Source of the DNA: Psilocybe azurescens
Taxonomy: Eukaryota > Basidiomycota > Agaricomycetes > Agaricales > Agrocybaceae
Length of the DNA stretch: 64,000 nt
Direction: 5' to 3'
Assembly (NCBI GenBank): GCA_023853785.1
Contig: JAJIRX010000828.1
Coordinates: forward strand, 28,843-92,842
Shown: piece by piece, positions 1 through 10,735 of the stretch
How positions within the stretch are numbered: the first letter of the stretch is position 1
Layout: each line of letters starts with the position of its first letter
Notes under the pieces: generated by a model
Seen by the model: the letters and a program-made list of their open reading frames with translations, nothing else
Database searches by the model: none
Told to the model about the DNA's origin: nothing
Program-made: the position numbers and the translations under genes

Positions 1-743
1 ATTCTAGCATTTATTTCTGGGCCTTATAGCCAGTCTGAAATTCAGGTAATGATTCTACAGTAACATCTTATGACAATATACTAACATCATAGTTCAGTAT
101 TATACATTAAAGTCCAAGAGTATCAAAGATATTCTACAATGCCTGTTGGAAAGAAGGGTAGAGCTAATGTTATGGCAAAAGTACAAGGTGCTCAAGCTGA
201 GAAAAGGCTGTGACTTCATCTGAGACTGCAGCAGAAGATATCTGGTACAAGTTAAAAGCTCTTATTCTTTATCAAGATGAATTCAAGCTCTTTTAGAAAA
301 CTTTGTATCAACAAGCAGAACTCAACACTCAATCATGTGAAAACAAATATTTCAAATGCTCTTGACTGTTTTCCAACAGCTTCAGAGCTTGCTGTTTCAG
401 CAATTTATGCAGAATATTTTTCTTATCCATATATGAAAGCAATCTGAACTTTTAATGAAAAAAATGTAAACAAGCTTGATCTTGGTCCTCTTCATTCTCA
501 GGTCTATATCCACACTTCTATGAACTTCTGATTGCCTTTTTCAAAGGAGCACTAAAGATGGCATAGGAATGCTTTACATCAGAATTTACATCTGGTCGTT
601 TGATTGATGAGGCAACAGTTAAAGAAAGAAAACTTGCATAGATGTCTGCCACAAATATTGAAAATGAAGGGGCTTTAGATGTTTTCTGAGTTCTTATGTG
701 CCAACAGCCACAGCTTACACTGCTTGATCATAATCATGCAATA
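1..743 (+). pseudogene. Decayed coding remnant, possibly transposon-linked
   Basis: No intact gene is present. Around 541-690 the plus strand reads as a protein-like stretch with several stops: FKGALK, then EFTSGRLIDEA, then NIENEGALDVF. The pattern of a group ending in NEGAL resembles fungal proteins I associate with transposon-rich loci, but I cannot name the family. The remnant is cut off by the left end of the Tc1/mariner element that starts at 744. The first 500 bases are AT-rich and hold nothing else I can support. Confidence 0.25.
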
Positions 744-955
744 CAGTGACTCAAAAACTGTCCAGATGTTTTTGAAATTGAACTTAAATTGACCATAACA
801 CCATGTAATCCTCATAAAATTACATGATTTAAAATGTACTGGAACGCCCTGGATCACAGCTTTCAGGAGATATAATATATGTTTGTATTTGTTTGGTTTA
901 TATATTATTATTAAATACTTTATAAAAATAACACATCCAGACAGTTTCTTTGCAG
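744..955 (+). repeat. Left long TIR of Tc1 family A
   Basis: The repeat carries two copies of a short motif. The outer one is AACTGTCCAGATG (757-769). The inner one is inverted, CATCCAGACAGTTT (934-947). This gives two probable transposase-binding sites per end in inverted, not direct, orientation. Confidence 0.7.
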
Positions 956-1194
956 CCTGTTGGAATTAACACAATAAGGTTTTTGTTATTGTAAACATGC
1001 AAAAAATATCAAATGAATGAAAAAATGTTGGAAGTATATAAAAGGACTGAAACTTCACATTCCCCCAAGTTTATAGCTCATTATTCTCTGCTACACAGTC
1101 ATGCATTCTCTCTTTTAAATTATGCTCTAACATTATCTTTATGCTGGAAAATGGTGATTCTATTTGCAAAACTGATGTCAAACTTGGTGTTTTA

Positions 1195-2050
1195 AAGTCA
1201 ACTATTTGGGTGATATGTTTTAGAATAGAGTTATTGATGTAAAAAAATCATGAAGACCATTTTTCTAAGCTCACTCTCTATTACCACTGCTATTTAGTTT
1301 GACTTGTCTCCACTGGAAAGGCTGATACTTCCACACAACTCTACCGCAAGTTTCTTACTATCACCAAAACATCTATCTCCATCTAAACCATTCAAAATTC
1401 TTTCAAAAAAATCTTGTAGCACAAGTCAAGCTCAAAAAGCCATTCCTCTCTAAGAACCATAGGAAGGCTTGCTTGAATTTGTCCAGATGTATAAAAACTG
1501 AACAGAAAAAGACTGGAAACATGTTATGCTCACAGATGAGACCAAGATCAATTGAATTGGGTCAGATGAAAAGCAGTGGGTGTGGAAAAAGATGGTTCTC
1601 CTCTCCAAACTCAGCATGTAGAAAACCATCAAATTTAAAGAAAGACATATGATGAGTTGCAGTTGTATAACAACAAGTGGTGTTGGCTACATGTGCAGGA
1701 TAGAAGGCAAGATGGATGGAGAACTCTATGTAAGAATTTTGGATAAACTATGTCTTCCAAACTCTGAGTATTACAATTTTGATCAGGATGATTTCATCTT
1801 TCAGCAAGACAATGATCTCAAGCACACATCCAAAAAGGCTCAGAAATGGCTTAAAGACTATAAAATAGAGCTTTTGGACTGGCCAGAATAATAACTAGAC
1901 CTCAATCCAATTGATAATTTGTAGCATATTCTCAAAATGTGCTTTGTAGAATACAAAAATACTCCAAAGGGTGTCCAGGAGCTGTAGGACAGAATACTGG
2001 AGGAGTGAAAGAAAATACCCAAGGAAGACTATGTGAAGTCAATCAATGGT
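1195..2050 (+). pseudogene. Decayed Tc1 transposase (family A)
   Basis: This is the transposase of the outer Tc1 element, a DDE enzyme that binds the TIRs and cuts and pastes the element at TA sites. From about 1441 the plus strand reads with stops: EKDWKHVML, TDETKIN (first catalytic Asp), GSDEKQWVWKK, then FQQDNDLKHTSKKAQKW (second Asp) and LDLNPIDNL. The last replaces the usual NPIEHLW, so the third acidic residue is Asp or changed. At least four stops interrupt the frame. The 3' part is split by the nested element at 2052-3645. The reading KKIPKEDYVKSING continues after the insert at 3648 as MSRRVLDVLK, matching the usual C-terminal region. The N-terminal helix-turn-helix half upstream of 1440 is barely readable. 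Confidence 0.75.
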
Positions 2051-2051
2051 A

Positions 2052-3645
2052 CAGTAGCTCAAAAAACCGTCCCAATGTTTGGCACTTTCTCACTAATTGT
2101 TTAATAACTTGGGAAATAAATTATGTAAAAGTCTGAAATATTATATGTTATAGTTTAACATGTGACTAACATATTTCTCACCAAGGTCACATGATTTTAA
2201 CAAAAATCTGATTAAGTAATGGAATTTACAAAATAATAGAGCATTGGGACAGTTTTTCTATCTAGTACTTAGTAAGGCCTCCCTTTGCCTTGATAACAGC
2301 CTCCATTCTCCTTGGCATGCTTTCTATAAGCCTTTGGCATGTTTCTGAAGGTATTTCAGTCCATTCCTTTGCCAATCTCTCCCACAATTCAAATGCTCCT
2401 TTGGGTGGTGTCTCATAGGTGTTCATTTGCCTTTTGAGGTAAACCCAAAGGTGTTCAATGGGGTTGAGATCAGGGGATTGGGGTGGCCACTCCATAACTT
2501 CAACATCATTGGCCAAAACCATTCTTGAGCTTTTTGGAGGTGTGTTTGGGGTCATTATCCTGCTGAAAAATCCTTTTCCCCTCTGCCATCTCCAAGTTGT
2601 CAAAGCTTTCATCCACCCCATGCTCCAAAATTTCACAGTATTGGTCTGCATTCATCTTCCCCTCAACCTCAGTGAGTGTTCCAACACCATTCCACCCCAT
2701 ACAACCCCATACCATGAGATTGTTGCCCCCTCCATGCTTGACAGTTGGTAATGTTGTTTTATCTGAGATTGCTTCACCCTTGGGTTTCCATGTATAGACC
2801 CTTCCATCTGAGCCAATCCTGTTGATTTTTGTTTCATCTGACCAGAGTACTCTTTTCCAATCCTCCACAGTCCAGCCAACATGATTCTGGGTGAATTTTA
2901 GGCATTTTTGACAGTGGATAGCCTTGAGGAGGGGCCATTTTGATTTAACAACAGAGCAGAAGTTGTTTTCTTTGAGGGAATTTCTGATTGTTTGGGCACA
3001 AACAGGAGAGGGAATAGCATCATTGATGAAGTGTGTTGCCTGGACAGCATTGTCCAGCTTTCCTGTTTTGATTTGGCAAAAAGAACCTGTTTATCCTTGG
3101 GAGTAAGCTTGGAGGGATGTCCACCTTTGTTGTTTTGGGGGTTTTCTTTGTTGGTATCCACTTCCCTCTTGATTCTTCCAACAGTAGACTTTCTCAAACC
3201 AGTTTTAGACTCTATTTGACAAAGAGAATAGCCCTCTTCAAGAAGATTGAGGACAGAATTGTACTGAGAAGGTGTTGCAGGCTTCATGATATGGTGGTTA
3301 AAGAGAAAGATGGTTGAACTTGAATTCAACATTGCAAATGTGTACAAATAGTGTCACATGACCTTTTTAATTTTCTCACAATTTATACTAAGGTTTTTTG
3401 GCTTTCTACAAGCATGTAAAGCTATTATTTTATAGGGTCAAAAACTGTCCCAATGTTTTATTATTTTGCAAATTCCATTACTTAATCAGTTTTTGTTAAA
3501 ATCATGTGACCTTGGTGAGAAATATGTTAGTCACATGTTAAAGTATAACATATAATATTTTCAGACTTTTACATAATTTATTTCCCAAGTTATTAAACAA
3601 TTAGTGAGAAAGTGCCAAACATTGGGACGGTTTTTTGAGCTACTG
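2052..3645 (-). mobile_element. Tc1/mariner element, family B, copy 1 (nested)
   Basis: The ends are CAGTAGCTCAAAAAACCGTC (2052) and the exact inverse at 3645, with TA on both sides (2050-2051, 3646-3647). The length is 1,594 bp. Long TIRs of about 210 bp (2052-2258 and 3437-3645) carry an outer CCGTCCCAATG and an inner inverted CATTGGGAC motif. The element is inserted in the transposase of the older family A element. A near-identical sister lies at 17709-19312, so the family moved fairly recently. Confidence 0.9.
2262..3347 (-). pseudogene. Tc1 transposase, family B copy 1 (frameshifted)
   Basis: This is a DDE transposase read on the minus strand. The N-terminal part (3347 to about 3060) has the helix-turn-helix region: TPSQYNSVLNLLEEGYS, QIESKTGLRKSTVGRIKREV and GGHPSKLTPKDKQ. 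The catalytic part (2868-2262) has VLWSDETKIN (first Asp), GCMGWNGVG, IFQQDNDPKHTSKK (second Asp) and SPDLNPIEHLW (third acidic, Glu), ending KAKGG. There are breaks in the linker near 3060-2900 and a one-base loss in an A-run near 2535, just after the second Asp; that run has 5 A where 7 are present in copy 2. The second catalytic Asp is still in frame with the first here. The protein is otherwise of normal length (about 340 residues). Confidence 0.88.
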
Positions 3646-3731
3646 TATGTCTAGAAGAGTTTTAGATGTTTTGAAGACATAGTTGGATCACACAAAGTAC
3701 TAGTTTATATAGATACCTATATTCCAATGGG

Positions 3732-3945
3732 CCGCAAAGAAACTGTCCAGATGTGTTATTTTTATGAAGTGTTTAATAATAATAGATAAACCAAACAAAT
3801 ACAAATATATATCATATTCTCTGAAAGCTGGGATCCAAGGACTTCTAGTACATTTTAAATCATTTAATTTCATTAAGATTACATGTCATTATAGCCAGCT
3901 TAAGTTCAATTTCAAAAACATCTGGACAGTTTTTTGAGCCACTGT
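3732..3945 (-). repeat. Right long TIR of Tc1 family A
   Basis: This is the inverted partner of 744-955. The inner motif AAACTGTCCAGATG starts at about 3740 and the outer inverted motif CATCTGGACAGTT at about 3920. The repeat is imperfect, with scattered substitutions and small indels. Confidence 0.7.
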
Positions 3946-3979
3946 ATCTATATATTTCCATCAGTACTTTACCATCCCC

Positions 3980-4270
3980 CACACAGTCCATATGGACTCC
4001 AGTGGACTCCAGTGGACTTGCCTATATACTAAGTGTAAAAGGTGAACAGACTCCAGTGGAGTCCACTGGACTCTGGTAGACTTGATACAGTAAATAAGTA
4101 GAAATCAAAATAAATAGTCCAGTAGACTCCATTGGACTCTGTTTATCTTTTACACTTAGTATATAAGCAAGTCCACTGGAGTCCACTGGACTCTGATAAA
4201 CTTAATACAATAAATAAGTAGAAATCAAAATAAATAGAGTCCAGTGAAATCCACTGGACTCTGTTTATCT
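3980..4270. repeat. Subterminal GTCCAGTGGACTCC repeats, left end of KDZ 1
   Basis: Many direct and inverted copies of GTCC(A)(C/G)TGGA, alternating as GTCCACTGGAGTCC and GGACTCCAGTGGAC, are mixed with two copies of a spacer containing AATAAGTAGAAATCAAAATA (about 4092 and 4214). Such subterminal clusters usually serve as transposase-binding sites. The same motif recurs at the other end (10500-10712). Confidence 0.8.
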
Positions 4271-4322
4271 TTGAGTTTACTAGACTTAACTAATGAAATA
4301 GAGAAAATTGTATAATATTTAT

Positions 4323-6560
4323 TTAATCTGAGACATGCATTTCATCATCACTACTATCTGTTGACTCACTATTTTCATCACTTTGGGTTGTCTGGCTGCT
4401 ACTCTGGCTACTATTACTACTTGCACTAGATTCCTCTTCTTCACTACTTTCATCATCTATTGAGTCCTCATTTTTGAAGATGATAACCTGCCAAGAACAT
4501 GCTTCACATGATAAACCAACATTGTATGTATAAACCAATTGAAATTTTTGGATGTCATTCGCTTTAAGATAAATTCATAGCCACCAAGCCAAGCATTAAG
4601 TTGCTCACAGACTTGAGTATTAAATTCTCTATATTGAATGAGGTTTCCATTTTCATCAACTTTTTCACCCACAAGATTTGGAGCACTGCCATCTTTGGGT
4701 GCAGGATTACACCATTTCTGGCAAACTTCATCAGTTGCCTTATGATTGGTATAGTGATAAAAGTCCACAATAAAACGAGTTGTCTGTTTCCACTCATTCC
4801 ATAACTTGAGTTTAACAGCTGTTTTAAAAACTTGACATGCTTTATCAATACAAATGTAAGCTGGTCTTTCATCTTTATTTGGAAATAGATGTTCTAGCCA
4901 GCGGAGAATATTTGTTGGAGACTCAGACTTGGCAAATTTAGTCCATGCAAGAACAACTCCACAAGGTGCACATGCAGTTTCAACACAATATGAACGATTA
5001 GGTGAAAAATAATGTTTTTGTCGTTGTGTAGAATGAGTATTCTCATCAATCTCTTCATCATGTGGTTGCTGAATAGCTCCTTCAGGAATTTGTTGCCATT
5101 CTTGATGTTCACCAGGCCTTTGAAGAATGCGACATATACCATTGAGAGTTTCTTTACTACAGGCCTGCACACTTTGCTTCCAGTTGTCTTGATGTTGCCT
5201 GCAAGCTTGAGTTTCTTCAAATTTATCACTGTCACAGCCAACCATCTGGCATTTGTTTGCAAGTTCAACTTCATGCATTGTACAAAGTGAACCACCATGT
5301 GCATTAATAAGATCATTGGTGCAACCATCAAAAGCACAAATCTAAGTTCACAAAATTAGTATAAACTTAAAAATAAAACAAAAGCCAAAAAACAAACCTG
5401 TGGCCCCATAACAACACCATCTAAAGTATATAGCTTAACAGGTAATGTACCTGGAATAGGACCTTTGTCTTGAACAGTCTCTTTGTATGGCTTGGTACAA
5501 TCAGAACAAGAATGTTCTCTTGCACCAGGAATTTCACCACCATTTCCAAGTATAGCAAAGGCATGCTGAGTAAGATCATCAATATCAATATCAGAAATAG
5601 TTTCAAATGTTGTGTGTAAAGATGCAGCCACAACCCTAATAGAGTGCCGTACAAAAGCTTGCCAGACTTGTTTCCGACTAAGTTTAAATATATTAGCAGA
5701 ATCAATAGTGCCAAAGCTATTGTTCCAATATTGAGTATATGTATTTGCAGATGCATGAAATGAGTATATGCCATTCATTAGTGCATTTGCAAAAACATAA
5801 TCAACCCAGATATTGCTTCCAATCTGGATGTATTTAGGAAAATTTAGATATCTCTCATTACGAGTGTCATTATTATGATAAGTTTGATGATCTGCAGAAT
5901 ATAATGTGTGGCATTTGGTGCATTCTCCTGTTAACACAGGGACATTTTTAAATATAGATGATCCTTTGAGCAAAGTCACCAATGGTAAATCACGTCCACG
6001 GGTATATACCCTAATATGTCGAGATCTGCATAATGGAGTTATACAAATCATGTTAAGAGGGCAGATTATCCGCACTGGTTCAATACACTTTTGAGAAACA
6101 TTTTCCAACTTTTGATAGAAAGCACCTTGTTTATAGGGTGTAAGACCAAGAACTTCAGAAAATTTATCAAGCTTTACAGCTAATACAGTTTCCCAGGTAT
6201 CAGACATAAATTGGTTTTGTTGAAAAAGCATAGAAAGACCAGTATCAAGTCGATTTTTTAATGCACAACTCAAAGTCTTCATCCAACTTGTAGCAATTGT
6301 GCACTTTTCATCCTGTAAACTTGGATGCTTTTGGTGAGCATGTAAATTAAGCAAGTCTGGATTTTCTACTAGAGAAAAAAGACTAGCAGCACAGTTTCCA
6401 AAGAAATATCTGGATTAAATGTTGTTGACACAAAATTGCTAAAAGCCAAAAATGTAATATTAGGAAATGGTGTTGTTGGTCCTGATGCTGATACACCAGG
6501 AAGATATGCAAGACAGATAAGCAGCCAGAATAGAGGAAGTAGAGGTGATATAGCCATCAA
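4323..6560 (-). pseudogene. KDZ transposase with CxC5 and CxC6 cysteine clusters
   Basis: A DDE-type transposase of the Kyakuja-Dileera-Zisupton superfamily, nearly complete. It starts at 6560 (MMAISPLLPLFWLL); a one-base slip near 6375 links SLETVLL to SLVENPDLLNLHAHQ. Next is a CxC5-like cluster (about 6085-5895: ICPLNMICI, CRSRHIRVYTRG, GECTKCHTLY). After an intron of about 55 bp (near 5395-5342, GTTTG...TTAG) comes a CxC6-like cluster (about 5340-5175: ICAFDGC, LCTMHE, KCQMVGCDSDKFEETQAC). The catalytic-type region has ICIDKACQVFKTAV, FIVDFYHYTNHKA and FNTQVCEQLNAWLGGYE. A second slip near 4490 leads into an acidic Ser-rich tail (SSEEEESSASSNSSQSS) ending at 4323. With only two slips this is the best-preserved KDZ copy in the window; if either slip is a sequencing error or an intron, the gene could be active. 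Confidence 0.85.
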
Positions 6561-6652
6561 GTAGATTGTTATAAAAGATCTGAAAAATCACAGTATACAA
6601 ACAGTTAGATTTTAAAACATTTAAAAGTACATTGCATATATTTATATTCTTC

Positions 6653-8852
6653 CTACTTACTGCTCAGATTGCTTCTTCTTCTTCTTGTTCTTTGACTTCT
6701 CCTGCTCAGATGTATCCTTTGATGAACTTGCTCTGACCTTTCCTCAACAGCAACAACTTTTTCCTTCTTTAGCATCTTTCCATCATTATCCATCCATTCC
6801 TGTAAATTTTTCAAAGTATACCTTGCATCATCACCCCAGAGCTCTACTGCTGCCATGCTATCAGAATCCCCATTAAGCCACTTGCTCATCTTGGGAAAAT
6901 ACTGAGCAGCCCTTTTAAAAGTTGGATGCCACATGTTACTCCATTGACTCTTCCCAATGAAAAGCTCGATGACTTGCTTCTCAGTTGGTGGTCTGTCAGG
7001 CCACTTTGAGATTTTAGCCATCTGGTCAAGAGCAGCACTAACAGCACAATAGCGGCGATACTGGCCAGGAAGGTCTTTGGGTGGGTGCTGACATGTCAGG
7101 TCCATTGGAACCTTGAGAACAGAAGCAAGGGTGGACTCATAAGGAGTGAATGGTTTACGAGAAATAGTCTCTTCAGCAGTAGTGGTGTTGATGTTACTGG
7201 TTTCAACCTCACCAGATGTTGATATAGACAGTGAAGGAGAGCAAGTGTGAACCAGAACACTGTGTGGCGTGACAGAACGAGAGATAGGTGGAAGAGATGC
7301 AGCCTGAAGAGATTGAGCATGTGATGGTGCAATAGAAGAAAAAGAAATCAAGGCTCAAAAGAGCTCTATAGCATTGAATTAGTAATATTTAGCATGCTGA
7401 GCTTGTTATATAATACTCACACAAAGAATATGAAGAGTTTGTTTACCATTATGAACTTTGAATGAAATTTCATCATTGGATTCCACTGCATTATTGTAGA
7501 AACCCTTCATGTCCCAAAGTTCATCTATAGCATCCCAGATAAGAATACGATTTTCTAAATATAGTCAGATAGAAATTTAAATTAGTATGTATTATGAAAA
7601 ACTTACTGGTGATTGGTTCAAAAGACTAGCAACATTTTGCAAAACTGGCCCCAAGTTTTTGTTGACAGTAACAGGAACCCGCATGCTAGGCCTCATGTTT
7701 GTTGCCTGAAGCTGAGAAGGATCCAAAACAGATGAATACAAAAGAACAAAGCCCTTTACTTTGTTGAAAATAGGTGAAAATGAAGATCTTCATCATCAAC
7801 TGGATTATAAGTCAATCCAACTGCTTGGCCTCAAAAAATGCCACCTGTAGCCCAAGAAGAACCTTCAGGACGAGGTGGGCTTTCCATAGTGGCATCTATT
7901 TATAATTAAATAAATAATAATTAATTAAAATAAATATAAATATAAACACCAACCTTCATCAGAAAGCTTGTTTTCAGATGTTTTCTGCTCCTCTGAACTG
8001 ATAGCAACTGGAGCAGAAATATCTGGAGCAGGCAAAGACATTGTAGTGGTTGAGACAGAGGAGTAGGAGCATCATTGATGCTTGGGGCAGCAGCAGACAG
8101 AGTTGTAGCTTCAGCATTGATAGCTGCAGTTCCAGTACCACCAGTTGAAGAAATAGCAGTCAGAAGAGACTCAATTGTAGAGACTGGTGCTGAACGCCGA
8201 GGAGGTGCAACTGAATCACCTCCTTCTGCCAGAACTTTTAAAGTGCTTAAAATATTTTAATATATATATATAAACAAAGAACAAAAACAAACTCACTGAG
8301 TCTGTTTCCTAATCCACTTAGCTTCCTCAGCTTCAACAGCTGCATTTTTCTCTGCAGTTGTCCTACGCTGTTTTGATCTGAAAATAAAGTTAGAAATAAA
8401 TTAAAATATAGTCAATAACTTCTTACTTCTTGACCTCTTTCTTCAAAGTTGCTTTCCTCCCTCTTCTCCCCCTTTCCTCAACTTATCAACCACCATCTCC
8501 TCCAGATCTGGTAACCCTGCTCCATCCCCCCCTCCTCCCCTCCTCCCTCTCCTCCCCCTCCTCCTTCTCCCCTTCCTCCCTGTCCTCCTTCTCCCTTCCT
8601 CCCTGTCCTCCTTCTCCCCTTCCTCCCCTTCCTCCTTCTCCTTCCTCCCCCTCCTCCTCCTCCCCTCCTCCTCTCACTCTCCCCTTCCTCCTCCTCCTTC
8701 TCTAGATCTGTCTTGGCTGCCCTGTTTGAACCAGACCTTAATCTCTTCTTAGCAGTCTGAGCAGCACTAGACCCTTGCCTCTTCCTGCTATTAGAAGCAA
8801 CAGCAGAAGCAGCAGGTGTAGCTTTGGTGGTAGACCTAGTAGTAGCAGGCAT
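6653..8852 (-). CDS. KDZ-element partner gene, unknown function
   Basis: I do not recognise a domain. The probable start is at 8852 (MPATTRSTTKATPAAS), giving a basic Ala/Ser-rich N-terminus (NSRKRQGSSAAQTAKKRLR) followed by a Gly/Arg/Glu low-complexity tract. Further exons appear downstream: EGGDSVAPPRRSAPVST (about 8220), ESPPRPEGSSWATGGIF (about 7880), and a long 3' exon from 7351 to about 6660 containing PKDLPGQYRRYCAVSAALDQ and KKYP-like PKMSKWLNGDSD. It ends in a Lys-rich tail (KNKKKKKQSEQ, in a neighbouring frame). The exon-intron map is uncertain. KDZ element 2 has an equivalent N-terminal exon (MPTATQRSAKLRLK at 21619) in the same relative position. A basic accessory DNA-binding protein is possible; that is inference only. 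Confidence 0.45.
8500..8705. repeat. Low-complexity CCTCC/GGAGG tract
   Basis: A pyrimidine-rich tract of CTCC and CTTCC units on the plus strand. It is probably part of the first exon or intron of the partner gene, where it would encode Gly/Arg/Glu runs. Long frames on both strands here are compositional. Confidence 0.7.
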
Positions 8853-9119
8853 AGTGCAGGTGGTGAGCTAGCAGTACAGTGATGATGGCAGTTACGGAAC
8901 AAGAGGCAATCTGCGCTTCAAGCAGAGAGTAATCTTAATATGGTAACTCATATAAATACTCCAAAATAAATCCAAGTTCACTACGAAAATTCAAGCCCAG
9001 TGAATACATGAAATATATATATATATGCTAACTAGGGCTATATACATTGTAAAAAGTTAGCTATATAACTACATAGAGAACATCATGCAAGAGGGGACAG
9101 GGACAAGGACAACACATCA

Positions 9120-9790
9120 CATATAGGAGCAGACACAGGGGCTGCAGGTGCAGGTGAGCTGGCAGCAACAGAGGGGGCAAGCAAGGTGGCCTGACGGTGG
9201 GGCCACCTGAGCTGACAACGGCAGAGGTGATGGGTGGCATGGCGGCCACAGAAGGGTCCAGCGGGGTGGCACAATGGGGGGCCACACAAGCTGGCAATGG
9301 CGGAGAGGGGCGGGTAGCGTGGCAGCCACAGAGGGGTGCGGTGAGGTGGCACAATGTGGGGGCCACATGAGCTGGCAACGGCAGAGGCAGCGGGTAGCGT
9401 GGCAGCCACAGAGGGGTGGCACGATGTGGGGGTCACGAGCTGGCAACAGCAGAGGGGGCGGGTAGCGTGGTGGCCACAGAGGGGTGTGGTGGGGTGGCAC
9501 GATGGGGGCCACACGAGCTGGCAATGGCAGAGGCAGCGGGTAGCATGGCGGCCACAGAGGGGTGGCATGATGTGGGGGCCACATGAGCTGGCAACAGCAG
9601 AGGGGGCAGGTAGCATGGCGGCCACAGAGGGGTGCAGCAGGGTGGTACGATGGGGGGGCCACATGAGCAGGCAACGTCAAGGAGGCAAGTGACGTGGCAG
9701 CCACAGGAGGGTCCGGGCGGGGTGGCACGATGATGGGGCTGCCTGAGCTGGCAATGGCGGAGGCAGCAGTACAACATGGCGGCTACGGTG
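9120..9790. repeat. GC-rich minisatellite inside KDZ 1, about nine units of 55-80 bp
   Basis: Units contain GAGCTGGCAACGGCAGAGG followed by GCGGGTAGCGTGGCGGCCAC and AGAGGGGTG. The phrase GAGCTGGCAA recurs at about 9290, 9369, 9438, 9518, 9590 and 9747, with diverged units on either side. Frames over it on both strands are open only because the repeat is GC-rich. Confidence 0.85.
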
Positions 9791-10499
9791 GCCCCATGTT
9801 GGGATACCCAACGGCAGGGCCACTGTCGACAGTGAGGAGGATGCTGTGTGCCCTCACCAGCTCCTTGTGCCGTCGACACGGGGTCTGCGCCTGCGTGGTT
9901 TGTTAGCAAAAGAAGGGGATAGGCAGGACAGTATGTACTCACCTCCTTCCCCAGTTCCTCCCAGGTCCCCTTCCCTCCCATTTTGAGCAGCGGCAAAGTG
10001 GCAGCTACCCGATCTGCCCTCGCAGACAGTGATGACGAGGCCGTTGTGAGGCAAGAAGGGCTGCGGCAGGTGAGGGACGGTGGCGACGGTGACAACAGCG
10101 GCAGTGAAGAGGGCAAGGTGACAGAGAGAGAAAGGGAAGGAGGAGATGGTGGTGGTTGGAAAGAAAGAAGCAGTTGACAGCACACGCATCTGTTTGATGG
10201 TGATCGTGCTGATCAGCCAATGCCGGGCACGCATGCGCATCACATGCGCCTGTGAAATTCTTACCCCACAGACTGAACAAAATGCAAAATTTTATTTATA
10301 GGGAGGTGTTGCTCCCTGGTATATTTAAATATTGTCTCAGTGAATTGTTATTATACAGCATCAATTTTTATGTTATTTTTTGCAATTGATATTAATATTA
10401 ATAACTAATGATTATACTTCAGATATTGCGTTAATTATTGCATCCAGTGGACTGTGCTAATAAACATATTATTTGTTGTTATTCAGTGAATATTTAAGC
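9791..10499. other. KDZ 1 interior without a recognisable gene
   Basis: The stretch 9800-10280 is GC-rich with overlapping open frames on both strands and no recognisable domain; it may be the promoter side of the partner gene. From 10290 to 10499 the sequence is AT-rich and I see nothing in it. Confidence 0.4.
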
Positions 10500-10712
10500 T
10501 CCAGTCCAGTGGACTCCAGTGGACTCCAGTGGACTTGACTGGACTCTCAATCCACTGGACTGAGACTGGACTGAAAATTTGGCAGGAGTCCAGTGCGAGT
10601 CCAGTGGACTCCAGTGGACTGCAGTCCAGTTCCAGTCCAGTGGACTGGACAATCTGTCAGCCAGTTTGGCTGGACAGAGAGTCCACTGGAGTCCACTGGA
10701 GTCCATATGGAT
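10500..10712. repeat. Subterminal GTCCAGTGGACTCC repeats, right end of KDZ 1
   Basis: More than ten copies of GTCCAGTGGA or its complement TCCACTGGAC lie within 210 bp. The array runs into GTCCATATGG and then the terminus ending at 10735. It mirrors 3980-4270. Confidence 0.85.
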
Positions 10713-10735
10713 TGTGTGGGGAAAGGAAAGACCTC

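Larger units (their letters stand above)
744..3945 (+). mobile_element. Tc1/mariner element, family A (host of a nested Tc1)
   Basis: The ends are CAGTGACTCAAAAACTGTCC at 744 and the inverted GAGCCACTG at 3945. TA dinucleotides flank both sides (742-743 and 3946-3947), the target duplication expected of this superfamily. Terminal inverted repeats are about 212 bp (744-955 and 3732-3945). A second Tc1 element (2052-3645) sits inside. Removing it and one TA leaves an element of about 1.6 kb, the usual size for the group. The transposase lies on the plus strand and is full of stops, so the copy is dead. The two TIRs have diverged visibly, so this copy is older than its insert. Confidence 0.85.
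3962..10735 (-). mobile_element. KDZ transposon 1 (CxC5/CxC6 type), ~6.8 kb
   Basis: The left end at 3962 is CAGTACTTTACCATCCCCC; the right end read inward from 10735 is GAGGTCTTTCCTTTCCCC. Both then continue CACA(C/A)A(G/A)TCCATATGGACTCC and into GTCCAGTGGACTCC repeats, so more than 50 bp of inverted terminal sequence agrees. Inside are a KDZ transposase gene (4323-6560) and a partner gene (6653-8852), both on the minus strand, and a minisatellite (9120-9790). The transposase 3' end faces the CAGTACTT terminus, as in KDZ element 2. The 8 bases outside each end (left ending TTTCCAT, right GGCCGGCT) do not match. I therefore see no target duplication and cannot exclude that the ends come from two related copies. 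Confidence 0.7.

Noticed and set aside
2458..3317. Plus-strand ORFs over Tc1 copy 1 (and 18091-18983 over copy 2)
   Set aside because: Shadows of the minus-strand transposase.
8430..8705. Open frame of 91 codons (Pro/Leu/Ser-rich, plus strand)
   Set aside because: Produced by a CTCC/CTTCC low-complexity tract; the opposite strand is equally open.
9061..10185. Several long overlapping ORFs on both strands (up to 250 codons)
   Set aside because: They follow the units of a GC-rich minisatellite and have no domain; every frame is open because of composition.
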